From an uncultured Burkholderiales bacterium (GTDB lineage Bacteria; Pseudomonadota; Gammaproteobacteria; Burkholderiales; Burkholderiaceae_D), in NCBI GenBank assembly GCA_903904635.1, contig CAIVDH010000359.1:1-11221 (forward strand): DNA of 11,221 nucleotides. Reading direction: 5' to 3'. The notes under the pieces are model-generated. The model ran no database searches. It saw nothing but the letters and a program-made list of their open reading frames with translations, and was not told where the DNA came from. Made by a program: the position numbers and the translations under genes. Positions 1 through 8,119 of this stretch are shown here, piece after piece; within the stretch, counting starts at the first letter, position 1, and the number at the start of each line of letters is the position of its first letter.

Positions 1-1121
1 CTTTTATCGCCCCAATAGCCCATCATCACGCAATCACTACGCGTGACCACTTCGCCAACTACGCCTGATGGCAAAAAATCACCGGCTTCATTCATAATTT
101 TTACCTCAGTACCTGAGCGCGCATAGCCGACAGATCCAAGTCGCAAAAGTCTGCCATCCATATCATCAACCAGATGCAAATACTTGGACAATCCGGTAAT
201 CGTCATAGGTGATTCACCCTGGCCGTATAGCTGATAAAGCCTGGGGCCAAATACCGCCAATGCCTCTTCAAGATCAGCCACATACATAGGCGCACCGCCA
301 TAGTGCAGACACTTGATATTTTCAGGCCGCATAGCTCCAACTGCGTCGCTGTGAATCAACCTCGTTACCATGGTCGGCGCAGCAAACATCGAAACGGAAG
401 TGTGATGATTAATACAAGCGATGACTTCTTCTGGTTGAAAACTGCTCAGAATAATCTGATGACCGCCAGCCAAAATATGCGGCAAACTGTACATGCCCGA
501 ACCATGGGAAAGTGGCGCTGCATGCAGTTGCGTATCACCCGGCCAAATTTGATCAACGTCGGCATAATAGGCCTGACACATGAAGAGCAAATTGCGATGA
601 CTGAGCATCGCGCCCTTGGGGCGGCCGGTCGTGCCACTGGTATAAAACAACCAGGCCAGCGCAGCAGGCTCGAGCTGCATAACAGACGCTGGCGTTGTAT
701 CAAGCATGCGCTGATAATTTTTTGCGCTATCCTCAGCAACGACAATCCGATGCGCAGGTAAATTAATAAGCGCGCAATCCGCGAGCACACTTGCCAATGT
801 ATACGAGACAAACGCAAATTGCGCATCGCAATTCTGCGCAATGAACGCCACTTCTTTAGGATGCAGTTTCGCATTCACCGGCACAGCACATAAACCGGCA
901 GCCCAACACCCAAAAAGAATTTCAAAGAAACGCGGTTGATTTTCCATCAAGATCAGCACACGATCCCCAGGCTTTAGGCAATGATCGTGACGTAACGCGG
1001 TAGCAATCGCGGTCATGCGATTGCACAAATTACCAAACGAGAGGTGGAATCCGTTGCCGCTGACCGCTGGCGCATTGGGCATGCGGCGCGCCACTTGCAC
1101 AAGCAGGGCAGCCAGACTCAT
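1..1121 (-). CDS. AMP-dependent acyl-CoA synthetase/ligase, C-terminus cut off by the window edge
   Basis: Member of the adenylate-forming (ANL) superfamily, expected to activate a carboxylic acid with ATP and join it to CoA in the cytoplasm. The ATG at 1121 opens 373 codons without a stop to the left edge. The P-loop motif A3 is YTSGTTGRPKG (residues about 160-170) and the A5 motif is YGQGES (about 299-304), where many relatives have YGxTE. Near residues 352-371 the segment GVVGEVVTRSDCVMMGYW matches the region just before motif A7. The A7 aspartate, the hinge and the catalytic lysine (A10) lie outside the window; the family's usual length of about 510-550 residues implies roughly 140-180 missing. 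It starts 11 bases after the stop of the preceding ligase, so it belongs to the same operon, although no good Shine-Dalgarno is visible. The sequence is clearly different from the neighbouring ligase, so it is not a recent tandem copy. Substrate is unknown; a medium/long-chain or aromatic acid is equally possible. Confidence 0.9.
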   Translation of the reverse strand, partial: MSLAALLVQVARRMPNAPAVSGNGFHLSFGNLCNRMTAIATALRHDHCLKPGDRVLILMENQPRFFEILFGCWAAGLCAVPVNAKLHPKEVAFIAQNCDAQFAFVSYTLASVLADCALINLPAHRIVVAEDSAKNYQRMLDTTPASVMQLEPAALAWLFYTSGTTGRPKGAMLSHRNLLFMCQAYYADVDQIWPGDTQLHAAPLSHGSGMYSLPHILAGGHQIILSSFQPEEVIACINHHTSVSMFAAPTMVTRLIHSDAVGAMRPENIKCLHYGGAPMYVADLEEALAVFGPRLYQLYGQGESPMTITGLSKYLHLVDDMDGRLLRLGSVGYARSGTEVKIMNEAGDFLPSGVVGEVVTRSDCVMMGYWGDK

Positions 1122-1132
1122 AAAGGCTGCGC

Positions 1133-2908
1133 TTAAGCAGTCACTGGGGCTGACAGCCCTAGTTTTTTAATCAAGCTTGCACGCAATGCAAACTTCTGCG
1201 GCTTACCTGTTGCCGTATGTGGAAACGCATCAACAAATTCTATATAGCGCGGCACTTTGTAATAAGCGATCTGATCTTTGCAAAATGCCTGCAAGGCAGC
1301 GGCATCCAGTGCATGATCAGGCCGCAAAATCACGCAGGCTGCGACCTCTTCACCAAACTGAGCATCAGGCACACCAAACACTTGCACCTGCATCACTGCC
1401 GGATGACGCAGCAAAAATTCTTCCACTTCACGCGGGTAAATATTTTCACCACCGCGTATCAGCATATCCTTCACCCTGCCAACGATGTTGAGATAACCAT
1501 CGTTATCTAACACTGCCAAGTCCCCGGTATGCATCCAGCCTGCAGGATCAATTGCCTCGGCTGTTTTAGTGTCATCTTTCCAGTAACCGCGCATCACCGC
1601 ATAGCCGCGTGTGCACAACTCACCAGACTGTCCAACCGGCACAATACGACCATCGCGATCAATAATCTTTGCTTCACAATGCGGCTGCACTCTGCCTACA
1701 GTAGAAATACGGCGCTCCAGCGTATCACCAGGATCAGACTGAAAGGAAATGGGCGCCGTCTCTGTCATGCCATAAGCAATCGTGACTTGTTGCATATGCA
1801 TTTCGCGAGTAATGCGCCGCATCGTCTCAACAGGACAAGGCGCGCCCGCCATAATGCCCGTGCGTAGCGAGGATAAATCGACACTGCCAAACTCAGGATG
1901 CTCAAGCATGGCCACAAACATCGTAGGCACACCATGCAGAGCCGTGCAACGATGCTTTGCCACTGATTGCAGCGTCTGCAAAGCATCAAATCCCTCAGAG
2001 GGGAACACCATCTTCGCGCCACTAGCCACAGCGCACAGCACACCCAGCACCATGCCAAAACAATGATAAAGCGGCACAGGAATACAAAGCGTATCTCTGG
2101 CAACTAACGCCATCGCCGCGGCACAAAAGCGGGCATTATTAAGAATATTAAAATGTGACAGCGTGGCACCCTTGGGCGAACCTGTGGTGCCACTAGTGAA
2201 CTGAATATTGATCGCGTCATCCGGATCCAGCGCGGCACTCAAGCCATCCAGCCTGGCCATATGCGCAGGACCGGCCATAGCCAGCACTTCAGCATAAGAC
2301 ATACAACGCTGAGGTACTTGCACCGGCTCCGACACTGACCCAGAATCCAGCAAAACCACATGCTTCAAATCCGGCAGACGCACGCTATCAACCACGCCCT
2401 TCGTACCCGGCAAATGCAGCTCAGGCATGATGGCCGAGAGCATACCCAAGTAATCGCCAGTTTTGAAACTGCGCGCCATAATCAGCGCACGACAACCCAC
2501 TTTTTTCAGCGCATATTCCAGCTCTGACTGCCGGTAAGCCGGATTAATATTGACCAGCACCAGACCAATGCGTGCAGTCGCAAATTGCGTGACCAGCCAT
2601 TCATGTCGGTTAGGTGCCCAGATACCAATACGATTACCCTTGCGCAGTCCCATCGCCAGCAAACCTGCTGCCAGCCGATCAACCCGCGCCGATAACTCAT
2701 ACCAGGTAAGACGCAAATTTTCGCTATCAAACACAGCCGCATCATGAGAGCCATGCTCACTCACACAGCGCTTGAAAAATTCAGGAATCGTCGTAAATTC
2801 AAGCGCAGGTGCAGACGCACCAACCACATAAGACAGCGTCCCCTTAGGCTTGGCGCCGCCGTGCGCCTGCGTATCGAGCCAATCTGATTTAAAGGGATTG
2901 CTACGCAT
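1133..2908 (-). CDS. AMP-binding acyl-CoA synthetase (FadD/ACSF2-like), full length
   Basis: A 591-residue adenylate-forming enzyme that would convert a free carboxylic acid to acyl-CoA through an acyl-AMP intermediate. All core motifs are present: A3 [11 protein letters not shown] (237-247), A5 YGMTETAP (379-386), A7 HTGD (460-463), hinge/A8 [20 protein letters not shown] (477-496) and A10 TATGKPQK (565-572), with the likely catalytic lysine at 569. Length and motif order fit medium/long-chain fatty-acid-type ligases such as ACSF2 rather than acetyl-CoA synthetases, which are longer. The ATG is 5 bases after the stop of the ATPase-amidase gene and has no recognisable Shine-Dalgarno, which suggests translational coupling. 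Following an amidase, the likely job is to activate the acid released from the amide; that is inference from context. The true acid (short-chain, fatty or aryl) cannot be read from sequence. Confidence 0.93.
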   Translation of the reverse strand: MRSNPFKSDWLDTQAHGGAKPKGTLSYVVGASAPALEFTTIPEFFKRCVSEHGSHDAAVFDSENLRLTWYELSARVDRLAAGLLAMGLRKGNRIGIWAPNRHEWLVTQFATARIGLVLVNINPAYRQSELEYALKKVGCRALIMARSFKTGDYLGMLSAIMPELHLPGTKGVVDSVRLPDLKHVVLLDSGSVSEPVQVPQRCMSYAEVLAMAGPAHMARLDGLSAALDPDDAINIQFTSGTTGSPKGATLSHFNILNNARFCAAAMALVARDTLCIPVPLYHCFGMVLGVLCAVASGAKMVFPSEGFDALQTLQSVAKHRCTALHGVPTMFVAMLEHPEFGSVDLSSLRTGIMAGAPCPVETMRRITREMHMQQVTIAYGMTETAPISFQSDPGDTLERRISTVGRVQPHCEAKIIDRDGRIVPVGQSGELCTRGYAVMRGYWKDDTKTAEAIDPAGWMHTGDLAVLDNDGYLNIVGRVKDMLIRGGENIYPREVEEFLLRHPAVMQVQVFGVPDAQFGEEVAACVILRPDHALDAAALQAFCKDQIAYYKVPRYIEFVDAFPHTATGKPQKFALRASLIKKLGLSAPVTA

Positions 2909-2913
2909 AAGAA

Positions 2914-5436
2914 TCAGAAATTACGCCAGTCGCCAAGTTGCTCAAAGGCGTGCGCTGCACGATAAATTGTCGACTCATTAAAATGCGCCGCAGTCAGCTG
3001 CATACCAATTGGCAAACCAGCGCTCATACCGCACGGTACATTCATTGCAGGATGGCCGGTCACATCAAAGCCCTGCGTATTGGTAAGCATCTCAAAACCA
3101 CGTTGGCAATACAACTCCAGCGACGCATCCATAGGCGGCAGTGGCGTAGCCTTCATCGCTGTAGTCGGCATCAGCAGCAAATCACAACGCGACAGCGCAT
3201 CGTCATAAGATTTGCGCAATGCGCGCGCGAGGTTTTGCGCCTTTGCATAAAAATGGCCACGATGCTCTTTAATGCCATATTCACCGACCATCATCGAAAC
3301 TTTTAGCGTGCGCGAAAGATCATTAGCGCGAGCGCGCCAGTTCGCATGTGCATCGAGCAAACTAGTCGTATACAAACCTTCCCAGTTAAAACCCATGCCA
3401 TTACCATGCATCATCTGCGCGACCAAACCTTCAAGCGCAATCGGCGCCCAAATAGCTCCGCCATCCAAATGCATAGGAACCGAAATCTCTTCAACTTGCG
3501 CACCCAGCGCACGCAAACGTTCCGCAGCCTGCCTGACTTTTTCCATCACATCCGGCTCGCATCCCATCGCCTCGAAACCTTCAATTACGACACCTATGCG
3601 CAGACCTGCCACACCGCGCCCCAGCGCAGCGGTATATTTTTCAGTGCGCACGTTGTACTGACGCGGATCCAGGCCGTCAGGACCCGCAATCACTTCCAGT
3701 AGCAGCGCATTATCAGCAACGGTCGCTGTCATCGGACCGGCATGATCAATGGTTGCTTCTATCGGCATCACGCCGGTGTAGGGAACCAGACCATGGGTGC
3801 CCTTCATGCCATAAATGCCGCACCATGAAGCAGGAATACGGATCGAACCACCCTGATCCCCGCCTATCGCCATTTCAATTTCACCAGCACCAACCAGCGC
3901 GCCGGAGCCGCTGGAAGAACCGCCTGCTGAATAACCCATACGATAAGGATTGTGTACCGGGCCTGAAGAATTTGTATGGCTGCCGCCGGAAAGACAAAAA
4001 TGTTCGCAATGCGCCTTACCTGCAATCGTGCCGCCTGCATCAAGAATTCGCGCAACCAGCGTTGCATCCACATCTGGCACATAACCTTCGAGCGTGCTCG
4101 AGCCATTCATCATCGGCACGCCCGCCAGACAGATATTGTCTTTCAAGACCACACGCTTACCAGCCAGCGGACCATAAGGCGCGCCCTTCACCTCAGACTT
4201 GACTGCCCATGCGCCCAGCGGATTATCACGCGCAGATGGTTTCATACCAGGCGTGCGCGGATAGCGCACTTCCGGCAAATTGTCCGGCAGCTGCGCAATA
4301 CGATCATAGGCATTGAGCGTGCTGTCGACTACGGCCAGATAATCACTGACCTCAGCATCCGACATACTCATATGAAGAGAGCCCACTATTTTTTTCAATT
4401 GCTCGTGAGTAGGCCGCTTAACTTGCGTCATGAGTTCACCTCGTTGATAGGATTCTTCTGGCATCGCGCGCGCAGCAGTGCGCGATGCGTTTGGTGTTTG
4501 CTTGGTAGCAGAGTAGTCGCGCGCAGGTGTTGCCTGATGCGGCGACTGATAAGCAGTGTTCTGACTCGATGAAAAATTATGCTGGGTAGGTGATGCCGGC
4601 GCATTGGCGCGCGGTGCCGCAGCAGCATGAGTTTGCGCTGCCTTCGGTGCAGTTGAACGCGGCTTGTTGTCACGCGTCATACGCGCTGCACCCATGCCCA
4701 TTAATTCAGACAAACCGCCAGCACCAATAGCCGAGACCGACATCTCGCGCTCTATGCGGCCACGCTCCATCACAAAAATTCTGTCGGCCACATCCAGCAC
4801 CAAATCAAGATTTTGCTCAACCACGATCAATGACAATTTTTCGCGCTTGCGTAGCCCACTCAGAATCTCACCGATCTCCTGCACGATCGATGGTTGTATA
4901 CCCTCTGAAGGTTCATCTAACAACAGCAACCAGGGCGCCGGCATCAATGCCCGCCCCAGCGCCAAAATCTGCTGCTCACCACCGGAGAGCGCACCACCTT
5001 TGCGGTCCAATACGCTATTCAAGCGCGGCAACGTATCCAATACCCGTTCCAGCGCCGCCTGTTCGGTGTCACCTGAATCTGCAGACCAGCCCAATCGCAG
5101 ATTTTCTAAAGCAGTCAGTCCGGGCATGATGCCGCGACCTTGCGGCACATAGCCTATGCCCAACTGGCTACGCTCATGTGCCTTGGTATGCGTGACATCC
5201 AGACCATCAATCGTAATGCGCCCGGCTTTTGCCGCCACTAATCCAACCAGCGTTTTCATCAGCGTAGACTTGCCCATGCCATTGTGGCCAACAATGCCTA
5301 TCGCTTCGCTTTCATGCAATTGAAATGACACACCCTGCAAAACCGGAATGCCAGAATAACCGGCACGCAGCTCAGCCACATCAAGCACTACATCGGTGCC
5401 GCCAGCGGCCGTCGTGTCAGACTTAAATGACGTCAT
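2914..5436 (-). CDS. Fusion protein: UrtE/LivF-type ABC transporter ATPase + amidase-signature hydrolase
   Basis: One continuous 840-codon frame with two complete enzymes. Residues about 15-252 are an ABC ATPase of the branched-chain/urea type: Walker [10 protein letters not shown] (50-58), Q-loop VPQG (97-100), signature LSGGEQQ (150-156), Walker B LLLLDEP (170-176) followed by SEGIQPSI as in UrtE, and the E-Q switch pair VVEQN (205-209). Residues about 253-335 are a low-complexity Ala/Pro/Ser/Thr/Gln/Asn linker, probably disordered. Residues 336-840 (505 aa) form an amidase-signature enzyme, with the Lys/cis-Ser/Ser triad at K432 (VLKDN), S507 (GGSSSGSG) and S531 ([12 protein letters not shown]). 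These spacings equal those of Rhodococcus nitrile-pathway amidases (K96/S171/S195). Motifs such as DVTGHP (791-796) and the helical N-terminus also fit that subfamily. It should hydrolyse an amide to acid plus ammonia. Its ATG overlaps the stop of the preceding ATPase gene (ATGA), with GGGAG/AGGG sequence upstream. The fusion is the unusual point; the two halves are normally separate genes. Confidence 0.92.
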   Translation of the reverse strand: MTSFKSDTTAAGGTDVVLDVAELRAGYSGIPVLQGVSFQLHESEAIGIVGHNGMGKSTLMKTLVGLVAAKAGRITIDGLDVTHTKAHERSQLGIGYVPQGRGIMPGLTALENLRLGWSADSGDTEQAALERVLDTLPRLNSVLDRKGGALSGGEQQILALGRALMPAPWLLLLDEPSEGIQPSIVQEIGEILSGLRKREKLSLIVVEQNLDLVLDVADRIFVMERGRIEREMSVSAIGAGGLSELMGMGAARMTRDNKPRSTAPKAAQTHAAAAPRANAPASPTQHNFSSSQNTAYQSPHQATPARDYSATKQTPNASRTAARAMPEESYQRGELMTQVKRPTHEQLKKIVGSLHMSMSDAEVSDYLAVVDSTLNAYDRIAQLPDNLPEVRYPRTPGMKPSARDNPLGAWAVKSEVKGAPYGPLAGKRVVLKDNICLAGVPMMNGSSTLEGYVPDVDATLVARILDAGGTIAGKAHCEHFCLSGGSHTNSSGPVHNPYRMGYSAGGSSSGSGALVGAGEIEMAIGGDQGGSIRIPASWCGIYGMKGTHGLVPYTGVMPIEATIDHAGPMTATVADNALLLEVIAGPDGLDPRQYNVRTEKYTAALGRGVAGLRIGVVIEGFEAMGCEPDVMEKVRQAAERLRALGAQVEEISVPMHLDGGAIWAPIALEGLVAQMMHGNGMGFNWEGLYTTSLLDAHANWRARANDLSRTLKVSMMVGEYGIKEHRGHFYAKAQNLARALRKSYDDALSRCDLLLMPTTAMKATPLPPMDASLELYCQRGFEMLTNTQGFDVTGHPAMNVPCGMSAGLPIGMQLTAAHFNESTIYRAAHAFEQLGDWRNF
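4432..4442 (-). promoter_or_regulatory. Internal ribosome binding site before an in-frame ATG at the amidase start
   Basis: On the minus strand GAGGTGA (4442-4436) is followed by ACTC and then ATG at 4431-4429, which is codon 336 of the ATPase-amidase gene. Seven bases match the anti-Shine-Dalgarno, and this is stronger than the signals before most other starts in the operon. The codons after this ATG ([12 protein letters not shown]) look like the natural N-terminus of an amidase. This is either a remnant of a formerly separate amidase gene or an active internal start giving a free 505-residue amidase. Confidence 0.6.
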
Positions 5437-6158
5437 TTAGCCCTGCTCCCTATGTACACTTCGCGCACCTTCTGATCTGCCAGCACTTCATCAACCGGAC
5501 CTTCACGCAGAATTGCCCCCTGATGCAGCACCGTTACTTTGCCACCCAGCATGCGCACAAACTGCATATCGTGATCCACCACCACAATGGTTGATTTCTG
5601 ATTAACCTGATGAATAATTTCAACCAGTCGGTCTGCTTCAGCGCTGGTAATGCCGGCAGCCGGCTCATCCAGCAAAATCAGCCACGGCCGCTGCGCCAGC
5701 ACCACACCAATTTCCACTAACTGACGCTGACCGTGAGCAAGCTCACCTAACTGTCGCCGCGCTATCGCTTCCAGACCAACTTGCGTAATCACTTCCTGTA
5801 TCACTTCGCGTGTGGCCGCTGGTGAATTCACGCGACGTGCAGAGAGCCATAAATTTTCTTCTACCGTTAAGCTGTTCATCACCGATGGCGTCTGGGTCTT
5901 AATACCCACGCCGAGCCGCACAATATCGTAAGGACGCCAGCCAGTCACATCCTGACCACGAATAAAAACCCGGCCACTGTTATGACTGACAGCGACTTGA
6001 CCCGTAATACATTTGAAGAAAGTACTTTTACCTGCGCCATTAGGGCCAATCAGGCAGCGCAACTCGCGTTCACGCAAATTGAAATTAACATTATTGACAG
6101 CATGCACGCCGCCAAATCTGACTGACAAATCACGGGTTTCAACGACAGAATCACTCAT
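5433..6158 (-). CDS. ABC transporter ATP-binding protein, UrtD/LivG type
   Basis: A 241-residue cytoplasmic ATPase that would pair with the ATPase half of the next gene to drive the two permeases. Motifs seen: Walker A GPNGAGKST (38-46), Q-loop glutamine near 89 (KTQTP), signature ELAHGQRQ (139-146), Walker B LILLDEP (160-166) and H-loop histidine 196 (VVVDHD). The signature reads LAHGQ rather than LSGGQ; LSHGQ-like variants followed by QxxEIG are characteristic of UrtD-type subunits and point to the urea/short-chain-amide branch rather than to a classical amino-acid LivG. The ending VYIGS is typical of the family. The start overlaps the stop of permease 2 by four bases (ATGA) and is preceded by GAGGA with a 6-base spacer. 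Its own stop overlaps the start of the fusion gene in the same way, so the three products should be made in linked amounts. Confidence 0.93.
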   Translation of the reverse strand: MSDSVVETRDLSVRFGGVHAVNNVNFNLRERELRCLIGPNGAGKSTFFKCITGQVAVSHNSGRVFIRGQDVTGWRPYDIVRLGVGIKTQTPSVMNSLTVEENLWLSARRVNSPAATREVIQEVITQVGLEAIARRQLGELAHGQRQLVEIGVVLAQRPWLILLDEPAAGITSAEADRLVEIIHQVNQKSTIVVVDHDMQFVRMLGGKVTVLHQGAILREGPVDEVLADQKVREVYIGSRAK

Positions 6159-7207
6159 ACGCCATCCTCGTGATTGCGCCTGCGCCGACGCGTGCCACTC
6201 GTCTTGCGTCGCAAAATAGCCGCCTGCTCGCGACCCAGATACCAGCGCTTAAATGTAGGCACGATACCGCTGGGTAGCAACAACACCACCAACACCAATA
6301 TCAGCCCCAGCAACAGCGAGTTATCAATCAGCGTCTGCTCACCAAGCAAAAGCTTTAAAGAGCCCAGCACGATTGCACCTAAAATCGGACCAACCAACGT
6401 GCCCAAACCACCCACAATCGTCCAGATAATCACTTCAGCAGATTGCCCCAGACTGAACAAACCTGGCGTGACGATTTCGGCCCAGTTCGCAAACAGGCAA
6501 CCAGCCAACCCTGCCATCGCAGCACTCACCGTAAAAATGCCCGTCTTGTACAGCGGCGCGCTATAGCCTAGCAACTCCGTACGCACTTCATTTTCACGTA
6601 TGCCGATTAACACACGACCAAAATAAGAACTCAGTATCCAGCGCGAGATCAAATAACAAATCAACAGCGCAGCGGCGGCAACATAATAAAGCCCGATACC
6701 GTAAATCTGTATACCAGGATCACCCGGCACATTCAAAATCGGAAAAGCCGGAATACCATTAAATCCACCCAGACGCGCGTCGCCAATACGATAAGCATCG
6801 CCCGCAGTGGAATTTATATATTTAAATAAAATCAGCGTGACCACCAGCGTGATCACACCCATATACACATCACTAATGCGACCATAAAACATCATCGCAC
6901 CAATCAGCCCTGCAAAAATAGCCGGCACCAGCATCGCAAGAATCAGGGGCACCGTGCTCTCGCCAAAATTCATCGAGGCCACTGCATACGTATACGCTCC
7001 CAGACCAAAATAAGCGGCATGACCAAAACTGAGTATGCCCGCATAGCCCCACATCAGACCCAGCGACAAAGCAAACAGCGCCCAGATCAGCAGCACCGTA
7101 CTCGTGTTGACATCATAGAAGGCCGGCAGCACCAGCAAAAACAGGCAAGCTAGCGCAAACCAGATCCAGCTTATGCGACCTGTGCCAAACGTAGAAGTGA
7201 TGTTCAT
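6155..7207 (-). CDS. ABC transporter permease, LivM/UrtC type
   Basis: A 350-residue integral membrane protein, the second permease of the importer. Hydrophobic segments run through most of its length, beginning at about residues 13-30 and 36-54. The family motif region LSFGHAAYFGLGAY (59-72) and the cytoplasmic coupling loop around GIRENEVRTELLGYSAPLYK (202-221) are clear, as is IWTIVGGLGTLVGPILGA (261-278). The start overlaps the stop of permease 1 (ATGA). No Shine-Dalgarno is visible, so initiation probably depends on coupling. The C-terminal tail from about residue 333 is strongly basic with five consecutive arginines (340-344), and its coding sequence also carries the ribosome binding site for the following ATPase gene. 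Transport direction is import; the substrate is inferred from its partners. Confidence 0.92.
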   Translation of the reverse strand: MNITSTFGTGRISWIWFALACLFLLVLPAFYDVNTSTVLLIWALFALSLGLMWGYAGILSFGHAAYFGLGAYTYAVASMNFGESTVPLILAMLVPAIFAGLIGAMMFYGRISDVYMGVITLVVTLILFKYINSTAGDAYRIGDARLGGFNGIPAFPILNVPGDPGIQIYGIGLYYVAAAALLICYLISRWILSSYFGRVLIGIRENEVRTELLGYSAPLYKTGIFTVSAAMAGLAGCLFANWAEIVTPGLFSLGQSAEVIIWTIVGGLGTLVGPILGAIVLGSLKLLLGEQTLIDNSLLLGLILVLVVLLLPSGIVPTFKRWYLGREQAAILRRKTSGTRRRRRNHEDGV

Positions 7208-8070
7208 GCTGAGTTTTTGAAGAATCGGCCCGTAATACCCTGCGGCATAAGGCGTAACAAAATAATGGCCAGCGTGAGCATGGCGATCTCACCGACCACA
7301 GGCATGAAAGCAAAAGAAGCAATCTGGTTCACTGCACCGAAGAGCACAGAACTCGACACCGTACCCGTAATAATGGCTGCACCACCCGTGATGACGGTGA
7401 TGAAAGACTTGGCAATATACGCACTACCAACAGAAGGAAGCAAGCCCGTCAGCGGAGCCAACACGCCACCGGCCAATCCGGACAAGGCGGCACCGACGGT
7501 AAAGGTCCACATATAAATACGTTCAGGGTTGTAACCCAGCGAAGCGGCAACATCACGATTTTGCATCGCACCGCGCGCAATCAAACCCACTCGCGTGAAA
7601 CGCATCACCATCCACATTGCCAGCAACAACAAAATGGCAATACCAATGATGAAGAGGTTATAGCCACCCATCTGGAACTGACCAATCTCATAAAAACCGA
7701 TCGGTGCCTGCACGCTAACTGCAGAATTTCCGAATATGAGCGTAATCAGACCAACGATAAGCAAACTCAGACCCCAGGTCGCCAGCATCGTATCGATCAA
7801 GCGACCATACAGAAAACGAATCACGATACGCTCAACCAGCAAGCCCATCAGACCCACAACCAAAGGCGCCACCACCAACATGGAAAACCAGATATCCAGC
7901 CCGGCATGAAAGCAAGCGATGGTCGTATAACCACCGACCATCACAAACTCACCATGCGCCAGATTAATCACACGCATCATCCCGAACACAACAGCCAACC
8001 CCGCACTAGTCAGTGCGAGGAAGGCAATCATATAAAGGATTTCCAGCACAACCACTGCTGCATAGTCCAT
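7204..8070 (-). CDS. ABC transporter permease, LivH/UrtB type
   Basis: A 288-residue membrane protein, the first permease of the importer. The motif NLAHGEFVMVGGY (36-48) is the hallmark of LivH/UrtB permeases. The cytoplasmic coupling loop RGAMQNRDVAASLGYNPERI (166-185) is followed by the conserved segment SGLAGGVLAPLTG (197-209). The rest is made of long hydrophobic stretches, consistent with about eight membrane helices. The start has GGAG 9 bases upstream and lies 49 bases after the stop of the binding-protein gene. A short UrtB-like protein without the large N-terminal extension of cyanobacterial and some proteobacterial UrtB proteins fits either a urea/amide or an amino-acid importer; the adjacent binding protein and ATPases favour the amide side. 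Confidence 0.92.
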   Translation of the reverse strand: MDYAAVVVLEILYMIAFLALTSAGLAVVFGMMRVINLAHGEFVMVGGYTTIACFHAGLDIWFSMLVVAPLVVGLMGLLVERIVIRFLYGRLIDTMLATWGLSLLIVGLITLIFGNSAVSVQAPIGFYEIGQFQMGGYNLFIIGIAILLLLAMWMVMRFTRVGLIARGAMQNRDVAASLGYNPERIYMWTFTVGAALSGLAGGVLAPLTGLLPSVGSAYIAKSFITVITGGAAIITGTVSSSVLFGAVNQIASFAFMPVVGEIAMLTLAIILLRLMPQGITGRFFKNSA

Positions 8071-8119
8071 GAATCAGCTCTCCGGAAAAAGCAACAGCAG
8101 ATGCAAGTTCATTTTAGAA

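Noticed and set aside
303..761. Plus-strand frame of 152 codons opposite the left ligase
   Set aside because: Antisense to the P-loop region of a clear acyl-CoA ligase, with no family resemblance of its own.
446..874. Minus-strand frame of 142 codons near the left edge
   Set aside because: Out of frame with the true ligase, which reads from 1121 to the edge; its Arg/Cys/Leu-rich product shows no motifs.
3976..4572. Open frame of 198 codons on the plus strand, opposite the ATPase-amidase gene
   Set aside because: Rich in Arg, His and Cys without any recognisable domain, and antisense to a gene with clear catalytic motifs in the conserved frame; it is a shadow frame.
4428..4673. Minus-strand 81-codon frame over the linker of the fusion gene
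   Set aside because: Considered as a separate small gene between ATPase and amidase, but it is Arg/His-rich, lacks a domain and lies inside the open fusion frame.
5735..5742. Degenerate ABC signature (LAHGQ) in the first ATPase, at first suspected to be an inactivating change
   Set aside because: LSHGQ-like variants are usual in UrtD-type subunits and all other ATPase motifs are intact.
8074..8112. Thirteen-codon minus-strand frame (MNLHLLLLFPES) before permease 1, resembling a leader peptide
   Set aside because: No ribosome binding site or paired hairpin/terminator is evident, and a frame this short occurs readily by chance.
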